Both the position numbers and the translations under genes were made by a program. The notes below the pieces were generated by a model. The model did not search any database. It saw nothing but the letters and a program-made list of their open reading frames with translations, and was not told the origin of the DNA. From Verrucomicrobiota bacterium (lineage in GTDB: Bacteria; Verrucomicrobiota; Verrucomicrobiia; Limisphaerales; UBA9464): 39,828 bases of DNA. Positions 16,984 to 25,818 of the stretch are shown here, one piece after another (the first letter of the stretch is position 1; the number at the start of each line of letters is the position of its first letter). Where the stretch lies: contig JANYDN010000184.1 of the NCBI GenBank assembly GCA_025363585.1, positions 1 to 39,828 of the forward strand. The letters are read 5' to 3'.

Positions 16984-18783
16984 ATGAAGCGCCGCTTTGA
17001 GATCTACGCGGACGAAGTGGGGAACCGCATTGCCCTGCCGGTCGGCTTCTCGCCGTTGGCCGCCGTCGGCACGTGGGCTTGGGCTTTTGCCAAAAAGCTT
17101 TGGGTCGAAGCCACCACGATGCTCGCGGTGAACGCCATCGCGTTCGGCGTGCTCCACGCCAACCAGCTTCCCGTCTCGTTCTACGTCGCCTTCCAAGTGT
17201 TGCTTGGAATCGTGGTCGGCTTCAACGCCCGGCGCCTTCGGGAACTCGCCGCCGAACGCGCCGGGTTCGCGTACACCGCCACCATTCCCGCCGCGAACGG
17301 TGCGACCGCCCTCGCGATGCTCCTCCAGGTCGGCGGCGAACCGTTGCCCGAATGGCGGCCCCGCTCCAGTGGCGGCGTCCCGGACATCACGCCAAAGTGC
17401 ATCCGCGGATGGGTCGCCGTCACCCTCCTCACTCTCAAGGCCGCCTTCCGGTACCGACTCGTCGTCGTCCTCCTCGGGCTTTTGGTCGCCGTCGTTTTCG
17501 CCCTTCCCGGCATCATCAAGCACGACGGCACCGCGACCGGCTTCTCCCAGATCCTGCTCGCCTACACGCTGACCGCGATCACCGCCCTTCTCGGCTTCAG
17601 CACGCTCTGGCTCGCCTGCGGCACGCTCGCCCGGGACATCGAGGAAATGCAGCTCTTCCTCGTCGTCGTGAAACCCATCCCGCGCTGGCAAATCTGGCTC
17701 GGCAAATGGACGGGCATCATGATCCTCAACGCCGGCATGGTCGCCCTCGCCGGCACCATTGTCTTCGGCCTCCTTCAGGTCCAGTCCCGCCAGTTGGGTC
17801 CGGAGGAATACCGCCGGTTGAAGGAAGAGGTCCTCGTCGCCCGCGAATCCCGCCTCCCGCACGCGCCGAATCTCGATGCCGAGGTCGAGCGCATCTACCA
17901 GGCGCGCAAGACCGATCCCAACATCGCCGCCCTCAATCCCGCCGACGTCCACCGGCAAATCCGCGGCCAGCTCGGCGGTCGCCTCCAGGTGGTGCCGCCG
18001 GGCGAGTTCCGCCCGCTTCCGTTCGTCGTCGACCTCGGACCCGGTGCCCGCGAGCGCTACAAAGGCAAGTCCCTCTACGTCCGCATGCGGTTCATCTCGC
18101 CCGAGTACGTGCCCGAGGGAATGGCTTTCAACCACGGATGGGAACTCGGCGGATCCAAGGCCCGCAAACCCGAGCGCTTCGGCAATAGCTTCGGTCCCGA
18201 CACGCCCACCGAGTTCGCCATCTCCGCCGACCAGGTCGAGGACGACGGCAAGTTGTCGATCCGCTACGCGAACCTCAGCTCGTTGCCCGTCGTGTTTCCC
18301 ACCGAGCAAGGCATCGAGGTTCTCATCCCCGAGGCCAGCTTCGCCGTGAACTACGCCCGCGGCCTCGCCGTGATCGTCTGCTGGCTCGCGCTCATCGCCG
18401 CCCTCGGCCTGTTCTCCGCCAGCTTCCTTTCGTTTCCCGTCGCGTCCTTCGTCTCGCTCGCCCTCCTCGTCGTCGGACTCTCCGGCGGCACCCTCAAGCA
18501 GGTCGTCGAACAAGGCGGCATCATCGACGTCGAGTCCGAATCCGGCGTGGCCAAACAGGGCTCCACGATCAATGCCATCGCTGTGAAAGTGTACGGCGGC
18601 GCCTATTGGGTGCTCAACCAGGTCTCCAGCTTCTCGCCCGTCGATAGCCTCGCCACCGGCCACAGCGTCACGTGGTGGGACGTCACCCGCGCCTTCCTCG
18701 TCGTCGTCGGGATCGCCGGCGGATTGATCGCGGCCACCGGCATCACGATCCTCAACCGACGCGAACTCGCGCTCCCGACATGA
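16984..18783 (+). CDS. DUF2628-like N-terminus fused to ABC-2-type permease-like membrane protein
   Basis: N-terminal MKRRFEIYADEVGNRIALPVGFSPLAAVGTWAWAFAKKLWVEA...VGFNARRLRELAAERAGF resembles DUF2628; the remainder is ABC permease-like (IEEMQLFLVVVKPIPRWQIWLGKWTGIMILNA). Confidence 0.78.
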   Translation: MKRRFEIYADEVGNRIALPVGFSPLAAVGTWAWAFAKKLWVEATTMLAVNAIAFGVLHANQLPVSFYVAFQVLLGIVVGFNARRLRELAAERAGFAYTATIPAANGATALAMLLQVGGEPLPEWRPRSSGGVPDITPKCIRGWVAVTLLTLKAAFRYRLVVVLLGLLVAVVFALPGIIKHDGTATGFSQILLAYTLTAITALLGFSTLWLACGTLARDIEEMQLFLVVVKPIPRWQIWLGKWTGIMILNAGMVALAGTIVFGLLQVQSRQLGPEEYRRLKEEVLVARESRLPHAPNLDAEVERIYQARKTDPNIAALNPADVHRQIRGQLGGRLQVVPPGEFRPLPFVVDLGPGARERYKGKSLYVRMRFISPEYVPEGMAFNHGWELGGSKARKPERFGNSFGPDTPTEFAISADQVEDDGKLSIRYANLSSLPVVFPTEQGIEVLIPEASFAVNYARGLAVIVCWLALIAALGLFSASFLSFPVASFVSLALLVVGLSGGTLKQVVEQGGIIDVESESGVAKQGSTINAIAVKVYGGAYWVLNQVSSFSPVDSLATGHSVTWWDVTRAFLVVVGIAGGLIAATGITILNRRELALPT

Positions 18784-20255
18784 ACCCGCGCAAGGTCATC
18801 CTCTCGCTCCTCGCGGTCGTCGCGCTGGTCGGGGTCCATTTCTCGCAGGCACGGCTCAACCGCGACCGCGATACACTCGGACTCACCCAGGCCAGCGTTC
18901 TTTCCAACGCCCCGCCCGTCCTCGCCTTCACCACCGTCGCCCTCGGCGGTTTCCGCGGCATCATCGCCAACGCCCTCTGGATCCGCTCCGCGGAACTCCA
19001 GGAGGACGGCAAGCACTTCGAGGCGGTGCAGCTCGCCGACTGGATCACCAAGCTCCAGCCGCATTTCTCCGCCGTCTGGGTCCACCTCGCCTGGAACCTT
19101 TCCTACAACATCTCCGTCAAGTTTCCCGATCCCGAGGACCGCTGGCTTTGGGTGCAGCGCGGCATCGAGCTGCTGCGCGACGAGGGGCTCAAGTACAACC
19201 CGCACGCCATCGACATCTATGCCGAGCTCGCGCGCCAGTTCCACCACAAGATGGGCGCGAACCTCGACGACGCCCATCTCACTTACAAGGCGCACTGGGC
19301 CGACGAGATGCACCGCGCGCTCGGCGGCGGGCATCCCGACTTCGCGGAGTTGCTGAATCCCACCACGCCCGAGATGAAGGCCCGGGTCGAGACGCTCGTC
19401 TCGCGGTACAAGCTTGATCCCGCGTTGATGAAAAAGGTCGACGACACCTACGGCCCCCTCGAGTGGCGGCTGCCCGAGACCCACGCGATCTATTGGGCCA
19501 CGCGCGGCATCGCCGAGGGACGCGGCGCCGGCGACCTGCGGATGCTCCGCCGGAATATTTTCCAGCCGATGCAGATGGCGTTCCATCGGGGCCGCCTCGT
19601 CACGAACCAGTTCACCCACAAGATCGAGTTCGCGCCGAACCTCGCGATGATCGACAACGCCTCAAAGGCGTACCTCGACCAGATCGCCGCGGAGGACGAC
19701 CCGGGCATGAAGGACAACTTCGGCACGGCCCACAAAAACTTCATCCGCGACGTCGTGTACTTCCTCTACACCTACAACCGTCAGGCCGAGGCGAAGAAGT
19801 GGTTCGCCTACGTCCAGAAAACCTATCCGCAGGATCCCAACGTCACCCAGTGGGCCAACGTCGAGGACTACGCGCTGAGCCGGCTCGTCGAGGACGTCAA
19901 CGAGACATCGCGCGACCGCGTGCGCGCCGTGCTGGAGGGCACGACCGAGACCGCGTACACCGCGCTCGTGGAAGGCGACAAGGACCAGTTCCAGGGACTG
20001 ATGCTCTTCGCCGAGAAAGTGCGCTCGAACTACGTCGACCGTACCCAGAACAAGAGCGCGCAATCGCGCGTGCAATTGCCGGAGATGGCCGACATCCGGC
20101 GCGAGGCGTTGGCCCGCATGCTCTCGCCACAGAGCCAGTTCCCGCCCGAGTTCCAGGCCGTGCTCCGCACCGAGCTGCGCCTTCCGGCCGACTGGGGCAA
20201 GGGTGTGACCACCAATGCCAGCCCCGTCAACATCGCGCCGAAGCCGAAGGGCTAG
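18780..20255 (+). CDS. Conserved hypothetical protein with N-terminal signal/TM segment
   Basis: MNPRKVILSLLAVVALVGVHFSQARLNRDRDTLGLTQASVLSN; ATGA overlap with the upstream stop codon suggests translational coupling. Confidence 0.8.
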   Translation: MNPRKVILSLLAVVALVGVHFSQARLNRDRDTLGLTQASVLSNAPPVLAFTTVALGGFRGIIANALWIRSAELQEDGKHFEAVQLADWITKLQPHFSAVWVHLAWNLSYNISVKFPDPEDRWLWVQRGIELLRDEGLKYNPHAIDIYAELARQFHHKMGANLDDAHLTYKAHWADEMHRALGGGHPDFAELLNPTTPEMKARVETLVSRYKLDPALMKKVDDTYGPLEWRLPETHAIYWATRGIAEGRGAGDLRMLRRNIFQPMQMAFHRGRLVTNQFTHKIEFAPNLAMIDNASKAYLDQIAAEDDPGMKDNFGTAHKNFIRDVVYFLYTYNRQAEAKKWFAYVQKTYPQDPNVTQWANVEDYALSRLVEDVNETSRDRVRAVLEGTTETAYTALVEGDKDQFQGLMLFAEKVRSNYVDRTQNKSAQSRVQLPEMADIRREALARMLSPQSQFPPEFQAVLRTELRLPADWGKGVTTNASPVNIAPKPKG

Positions 20256-20262
20256 GCCGGAG

Positions 20263-20526
20263 CCTCAACCTGCGTGGGTGACGGCGGCCCTGCCGTCACC
20301 GGAAGCATGCCAAGCCTGAAGGAGCCTCCACGTTCGGGCTTGCTTGAAAGTGGCACCGAGCCGGTGCCACCCACCCAGACATCGCCTCAACCTGCGTGGC
20401 TGACGGCGGCCCGCCGTCATAGGAGACATGGGAAGCGTGAGGAATGCACCCTCCAGCCTTGCTCGAAAGTGGCACCCGGGCCGGTGCCACCCACCTCGGC
20501 GTGGCCTCGACGTGCGTCGGTCACGG
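20263..20526. repeat. About 122-bp tandem repeat (two copies plus a degenerate third start), each with two palindromes
   Basis: CCTCAACCTGCGTGG at 20263 and 20385, degenerate CCTCGACGTGCGTCG at about 20505. Palindromes GTGACGGCGGCCCTGCCGTCAC (20278-20299), GTGGCACCGAGCCGGTGCCAC (20350-20370), TGACGGCGGCCCGCCGTCA (20401-20419), GTGGCACCCGGGCCGGTGCCAC (20469-20490). Confidence 0.88.
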
Positions 20527-22149
20527 CAACTGCTTCAGCAACGACGCCATCGCGTTGGCGTACCCGTCGTCCTTCGATTGCTGGAGCACCCGGTCGAGGA
20601 TTTGCCGCGCGCCCGCCGCATCGCCGCCCAACGCCACCGTCGCCGCGGCGGTGACGACGAAGTTGGCGTAGAGCATGCCCTTGGCCTCGCCATCGGGCAT
20701 CGCCTCGATCAACTTCCGAACCTTGTCCAAGTCCGGTCCCTCGCCGGGCGTGCCGGGCCATTGCCCCTGCTGGACACGAAGCGCCATGTGCGCGACTTCG
20801 ATCGGCGCGTTTCCCGGAAAGTCTTTCATCGCCGCATGGATCTCCGCCAACGCCGCGTCCGCGCGTCCCTGCTCTTCCATGATCTTCACCAACATCAGCC
20901 GCGTTCGCGCTTCCGGACGCGCCTTGAGCCGCTCGCGCGCGATTTCCTCCGCGAGTTTCCAGTCGATTTTCTCGTCCCGAAGCAGGGCATTCATCGCCAC
21001 CTCGAACGCCTCGTTGCGACGCGGGTCGAGTCGCAACGCGCGGCGTGCCAACTCGCCCGCGCCCCGCAGGTCGCCGTGCGCGATCAACCGCAGCATCGCC
21101 GTCTGCTCCAGCGCGATCGCCTTGATGGCCGGGTCGTTCTCCCGCGCGATCCGGTCGAGCCGCGCGAATCCTTCCTCGACCGCCGCGCGTTTCGCGGAAG
21201 GCAGACGGGCCAACGCGTCGGCCCCGCCCGATGCCGCGCCAGCCGTCAACAAATCCGCCAGCGAATCGCCCAATTGCGCCGTGACGATCTGCAAGACGAG
21301 CCGCGGCTCGTTCGGCAAGAGGCGCCGCGCCTCCTCGAGATCGGGAACCACCGACTCGGGAAACATCCATAGCGTCGTCTGTCGCAACCGATCGGCGTTC
21401 TCCTTTGGTGGGTTCCGCGCGAAGTCCATTACCGTCCGTTGCCAATGCAGTTGCGCGCGCAGGAGCCACACGCGGGGTTCGGATGACGTTGACGCGACCA
21501 GTGCGTCGGCCATGCGGATCGCCTCGTTCAACCGGACGCCGGATTCCTCCGCCACCGTCGAAGCCACCGCGGGCCCGCCGACGATCGGGCCGGGCGCGCC
21601 GTCGGCTCCCCGAAAAAACGGTTCGCTCGCGCGGTCGCCGAGCAACGACGCCAATTCGCGGCGCGTCTCCCACGGGGGGTCGCCCGCCGCGACCACGCGC
21701 CGCAACACGCGCTCGGCCTCGGCCGCGTCGCCGGCGGCACGCAGCGCTTTGGCGAATCCCAACTGCACCTTGCGGTCGTCGGGCACCGCTGTCGCCCATC
21801 GGCGCCACGCGGCCACCGACGCCTTGGCCGCGGCTTCGAAAGCCTTGGAATCGTCGAGTTGGATACTGACCCGGGAGATATCCGCGAGAATCTCGGCGTC
21901 CTTGGGCTCGTTTTTCAACAGACCGCGGAGCCGCGCGATCTCGGCTTTCGGATCGGCGACGGCCGGTCGGTCGAGCCACTCGAACGTCGTCGTGCCGCCG
22001 ATGTTGAAGGAAATGTTGACCCGCGGAAGGCGGACGGCCTTGCGGATGCGGTGGGCGATGGGTTCGTCCACCGCGCCGCGCGCCGCAAGCAAGCCGACGA
22101 GCGACGCGGCGAAAAGCGCGGCAACGATGCGGCGGATAGCGTGGTTCAC
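20521..22149 (-). CDS. Secreted or membrane-anchored TPR-like hypothetical protein
   Basis: N-terminal MNHAIRRIVAALFAASLVGLLAARGAV; helical-repeat composition with TPR-like stretches. Confidence 0.72.
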   Translation of the reverse strand: MNHAIRRIVAALFAASLVGLLAARGAVDEPIAHRIRKAVRLPRVNISFNIGGTTTFEWLDRPAVADPKAEIARLRGLLKNEPKDAEILADISRVSIQLDDSKAFEAAAKASVAAWRRWATAVPDDRKVQLGFAKALRAAGDAAEAERVLRRVVAAGDPPWETRRELASLLGDRASEPFFRGADGAPGPIVGGPAVASTVAEESGVRLNEAIRMADALVASTSSEPRVWLLRAQLHWQRTVMDFARNPPKENADRLRQTTLWMFPESVVPDLEEARRLLPNEPRLVLQIVTAQLGDSLADLLTAGAASGGADALARLPSAKRAAVEEGFARLDRIARENDPAIKAIALEQTAMLRLIAHGDLRGAGELARRALRLDPRRNEAFEVAMNALLRDEKIDWKLAEEIARERLKARPEARTRLMLVKIMEEQGRADAALAEIHAAMKDFPGNAPIEVAHMALRVQQGQWPGTPGEGPDLDKVRKLIEAMPDGEAKGMLYANFVVTAAATVALGGDAAGARQILDRVLQQSKDDGYANAMASLLKQLP

Positions 22150-22211
22150 TCGGGAGATTCGCGTCGCACGCGGACAAAATGTCGAGGCCGCAGAAACCGT
22201 GGCCGAATCGC

Positions 22212-22252
22212 GCCGTGGCCGACGTCGTGAGACGGTGGACCAAGACCGGCCC
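22212..22252. repeat. Left outer arm (R1) of a nested inverted repeat
   Basis: GCCGTGGCCGACGTCGTGAGACGGTGGACCAAGACCGGCCC matches the reverse complement of 27127-27167 at 35 of 41 positions by hand alignment. Confidence 0.85.
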
Positions 22253-22350
22253 CCCCGCGCGAAGCGCCTTGGAGTGCGGCGGGAAGTCGGACGCCACGCC
22301 GCTATGAAGCAACGAACGAGGCGGCACGGATAGGAACCGCGAGGAGGCGG

Positions 22351-22409
22351 GGCGGGGACGCCCGCTGTTTGTGCAACCGAGGACGGCCGCCCTACGGTTT
22401 CGCCCAGGC
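22351..22409. repeat. Left inner arm (R2) of a nested inverted repeat; dispersed GCGGGGACGCCCGC family
   Basis: GGCGGGGACGCCCGCTGTTTGTGCAACCGAGGACGGCCGCCCTACGGTTTCGCCCAGGC matches the reverse complement of 27031-27089 at 54 of 59 positions. Confidence 0.92.
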
Positions 22410-22466
22410 CAAACGTTCCACCGCGTCACCGCGGCGGCCACGAGGCTCCGTCGGCCACTCCACGCG

Positions 22467-24452
22467 CTACTTCCCCGCGACGGCGGGGACGGGCCTCGTC
22501 GGCAGCGTTCCCGCCTTCGCCTGCCCGCTCGTGCTGCGCCACGCGGACAACGGGAGCAGTCCGATCCCGATGAATGCCAGCATCGCGCCGGCGAACGACA
22601 GCAACCCGATGAACGCCGCGTCGGTGAATCCGTACGCGTGCAACCCCACGCCGAGCATGTTCGTCCCGAACCACGACCACGCGACCACGATGTTGCCGAA
22701 GATCGCCAACAGGTTCAGCCCGCGGTCACGGACCAATCCGCCCATCCGGCAGTGCAGCACGAGCGCGTTCCACAACACGATCATCAGCGCCCCGTTCTCC
22801 TTCGGATCCCATCCCCAGAAACGACCCCACGATTGGTCCGCCCAGATTCCGCCCAGCACCGTTCCCGTGAAGCTGAACAGGATCGAGAAACACAGGATGC
22901 CGTACACCATCCGCGTCAGGTTGCGCCCGTCCTTCTCCTGCAGAACCTTCGTGAACACGCCCAGGCCCACGTAGAACAGCCCGAGGAAACCCGCCACCAG
23001 CGTCGACGCGTAGCCCAACGTCACGATCGTCACGTGCGTCGCCAGCCAGAAGTTCGTGTCGAGCACCGCGCGCATCATCTCCATCGTGTCGCCCGCCAGC
23101 GACAGCATGTGCGCCACGATCAGGCTGGCGAACCCGAGCAGCGCGGCGACGGCGATGCCGATGGCATTCTTCCAATAGTGCTCCAGCAACAAGCCGAGAC
23201 CGACCGCTCCCCAGCCGATGAAGATCGCCGAGCTGTAGAGATTCGTCACCGGCGGTCGTCCGCCGATCAACATGCGCGACACCAATCCCGCGTTGTGCAC
23301 GAGGAACGCGACCACCACCAACCACCAGGCGGTGCGCAGGATCGTCGGCCAGAGCCCCACCCAGTACGCGCACGCCAACACGAACGCGAGGACGTACATC
23401 AACTGCGCGGAGTAAAACGGCTCGGTCCGGTAAAACGTCGTCTCCCACGCCACCTTCGAAAGTTCCGCCGCGAACGGCCGGTCCAAGGTCGCGCGATAGT
23501 CCGCCACCGCCGCGTTGAAACCCGCCGTGTCGTTCGCGCGGTACGCCGTCGAGATCGCCGCGAACCGCGCGATCGATCGGTGCATGGGCACCGTGCCCAC
23601 GGATTCGATCATCTGCTCCGCCTCTTCCTGCGGCAGCGGCTTCTTGCCCATGATGTGCGTGAACAGCGGTCCCGGAATCGATGCCTGCAACAACGCGTCG
23701 CCCATCCGCAGCCAGCCGTCGCCCTCTTTTTCCGCGTGGTCCGGCGGCAGGATCAAGGGCGCCCGCATCCCATCCATCGCAAGGTAACGCTCCGAATACT
23801 CGAGCATCGCGACGAGAGCGTTGGTCTGGAAATCCATGCCCTTCATCCGCGACTTGAATGCCAGGGTACCCGCCGGGATCGACGCCTGGTATGCCGCCAA
23901 CTCCGCGGCGAAATTCGTACCGCGCATCGGCTGGATCGTGTTCTGCAACCGCATGTAAAGCGTCGCCGCGTTGTGCAGTTTCAACACCGCCTGCTCGAAG
24001 GTCGTGCGCGTCGTCGCCGCCTTCTCCTCCGCGGGAGCCACTTGTTCGACCAGATTGCTGAACCTCGGTTGCAGCCGGTTCCACGAGTAATGCTTCCCGT
24101 CGTCGTCGCCCGAAGGATCCAGCGGCAGCCCGAACAACGCCTTCAGGTCGGGATGATCGATCCGGAAAACCCGACGTGCGTCCGCCGCCTCGGGTTTCAG
24201 CATCAGCTCGAGCATCCACGGCATGGCTTCCATCGTGCCGCCGGCCTTGTCGTCCGGAAGCGTCTGGCGATTCCGGATCTGCATCAGCGAATTGCGCGCC
24301 ACGGAATCGAAGGGCTGCACGCGGCCGTTGAAGACGACGGGCAACCGCCCGAACTCCGCGACGGCCATGCCCGGCTCTCTCTTCGGCACGATTCGCGACA
24401 CCGCGCAACCGAGCGCGACCAAGGCGACCAACCAGGGGATCCAGCGTTTCAT
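22467..24452 (-). CDS. ccsA: Cytochrome c biogenesis protein CcsA (with long N-terminal region)
   Basis: WGRFWGWDPKENGALMIVLWNALVLHCR and downstream VVAWSWFGTNMLGVGLHAYGF; polytopic C-terminal half. Confidence 0.92.
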   Translation of the reverse strand: MKRWIPWLVALVALGCAVSRIVPKREPGMAVAEFGRLPVVFNGRVQPFDSVARNSLMQIRNRQTLPDDKAGGTMEAMPWMLELMLKPEAADARRVFRIDHPDLKALFGLPLDPSGDDDGKHYSWNRLQPRFSNLVEQVAPAEEKAATTRTTFEQAVLKLHNAATLYMRLQNTIQPMRGTNFAAELAAYQASIPAGTLAFKSRMKGMDFQTNALVAMLEYSERYLAMDGMRAPLILPPDHAEKEGDGWLRMGDALLQASIPGPLFTHIMGKKPLPQEEAEQMIESVGTVPMHRSIARFAAISTAYRANDTAGFNAAVADYRATLDRPFAAELSKVAWETTFYRTEPFYSAQLMYVLAFVLACAYWVGLWPTILRTAWWLVVVAFLVHNAGLVSRMLIGGRPPVTNLYSSAIFIGWGAVGLGLLLEHYWKNAIGIAVAALLGFASLIVAHMLSLAGDTMEMMRAVLDTNFWLATHVTIVTLGYASTLVAGFLGLFYVGLGVFTKVLQEKDGRNLTRMVYGILCFSILFSFTGTVLGGIWADQSWGRFWGWDPKENGALMIVLWNALVLHCRMGGLVRDRGLNLLAIFGNIVVAWSWFGTNMLGVGLHAYGFTDAAFIGLLSFAGAMLAFIGIGLLPLSAWRSTSGQAKAGTLPTRPVPAVAGK

Positions 24453-24470
24453 CGGATTGTTTCCTTGGGT

Positions 24471-25757
24471 TCAACGGCCTCTCGCCGCGGCCGGGACGAC
24501 CGTCGGGGGGGTCTGCGTCGCGGCCGACTTCTTCTGCTTCCCGATGAAGCCAACCAACATGATTGCGAAATGGAGGAGCATCCCCCCGAAGATCATCGCC
24601 GTGGAAAGGTACGGCCCCAGCCACGACGGATTGCGCACGACCTGGAGACCGCTGAACTGGCCCAGCAACTCGCGGTTCATCTGTGATTGGTAAAACGTCA
24701 GGCCGCCGTAGCGCAGCGGGTTGTTCATGTAGATATCGACCTCGCGATGCTCGCCCGTACCCGGGTTGTCGATCCGCACCCGGCTCTGGAAGTTGCGCGG
24801 GATATCGGTACCCCGGTACACCTCGTGGTTGATCTTCAGGAGCGTGAAGCTGAACGGAAGGTAGAGCCGCTCCGGACGGAGTTCCGCGCGCCACGTCGCG
24901 CCATCCGCCTCGATCTCCTGGTTCGAGATCTGGCCCGACATCAACCACGTGCCCAGCGCGCCTTTCTCACCCGACAATTCGATGACCGCCGCCGGCATGT
25001 TGCGGTGGTCCATGTCGCGGACCGGCGGCAACCGGTCGACGATCGCCTTCCGTCCCACGCCCTCGCTCGCGGCGGGTTGGCGGTTGGTGTGGACCATCGG
25101 CGCGCGGGTCCGCGACGTGGAATTCTGGTACCAATCGCGGACCCGGACCACAAACGGCAGCGACGGGTGCCGGATTTCCGCGCCGTCCTTGAGCATCGAC
25201 GCGGGGATCGAGACCACGCTCTCGCGGTCGGTTCCCGGCACGTCCTTCGCGAACACGAGTTCCTGCCGGTCGACGTGTTCGCTGTAAGCCTTGGTCTCGC
25301 CCTCGAAGAAACTCAGGTTGCTCTCGGTCGACAAAAGGTCCGTGAACACTTGTCCGACGATCATCAGCACCACGCCGGCGTGGGTGAGCAGGATGCCCGT
25401 CTTGCGCCAGCTCAACTTGAGTTTGGCAATGTGCGCGCAGAGCAGGTTGACGAGCAGGAGCCCGCCGATCAGGTAGCCGCCCGGGAACACCGGGATGCGC
25501 GGGTGCGCCTCGTAGGCCTCGGGCGGAAGCGGGTCGAGATTGAGGAAGACCAGATGCGAGGCCTTGCGGACCGCGGCGTTGATCGAGATCTGGTCGACGA
25601 AGAACGCCTTGAAGAATCGTTCCTGCACCAGATAGAGACCCATCGGTTCCTGGGCCAGCGTGCCCAGGAAAACGAGCACGATCCCGCACGCCAATAGCGC
25701 CACCGCAAGGCGCACGGAGCTCAGGACTTTGACGAGTCGCGACAACATCGGGATCAT
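24471..25757 (-). CDS. resB: Cytochrome c biogenesis protein ResB-like
   Basis: MIPMLSRLVKVLSSVRLAVALLACGIVLVFLGTLAQ; ...YMNNPLRYGGLTFYQSQMN...; C-terminal TM; immediately upstream of ccsA. Confidence 0.9.
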   Translation of the reverse strand: MIPMLSRLVKVLSSVRLAVALLACGIVLVFLGTLAQEPMGLYLVQERFFKAFFVDQISINAAVRKASHLVFLNLDPLPPEAYEAHPRIPVFPGGYLIGGLLLVNLLCAHIAKLKLSWRKTGILLTHAGVVLMIVGQVFTDLLSTESNLSFFEGETKAYSEHVDRQELVFAKDVPGTDRESVVSIPASMLKDGAEIRHPSLPFVVRVRDWYQNSTSRTRAPMVHTNRQPAASEGVGRKAIVDRLPPVRDMDHRNMPAAVIELSGEKGALGTWLMSGQISNQEIEADGATWRAELRPERLYLPFSFTLLKINHEVYRGTDIPRNFQSRVRIDNPGTGEHREVDIYMNNPLRYGGLTFYQSQMNRELLGQFSGLQVVRNPSWLGPYLSTAMIFGGMLLHFAIMLVGFIGKQKKSAATQTPPTVVPAAARGR

Positions 25758-25818
25758 TCTAGACGCTTCTCGGACGCCGTGCATTCCATGATTTTCGCGG
25801 CCGTGAATCCACGGCGCG

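Noticed and set aside
20263-20526. Possible CRISPR array
   Set aside because: Only two adjacent ~122-bp units with internal palindromes; no short repeats with unique regular spacers and no cas genes.
22371-24686. 771-aa plus-strand ORF opposite ccsA/resB
   Set aside because: Arg/His/Gln-rich shadow translation; the minus strand has unambiguous CcsA and ResB.
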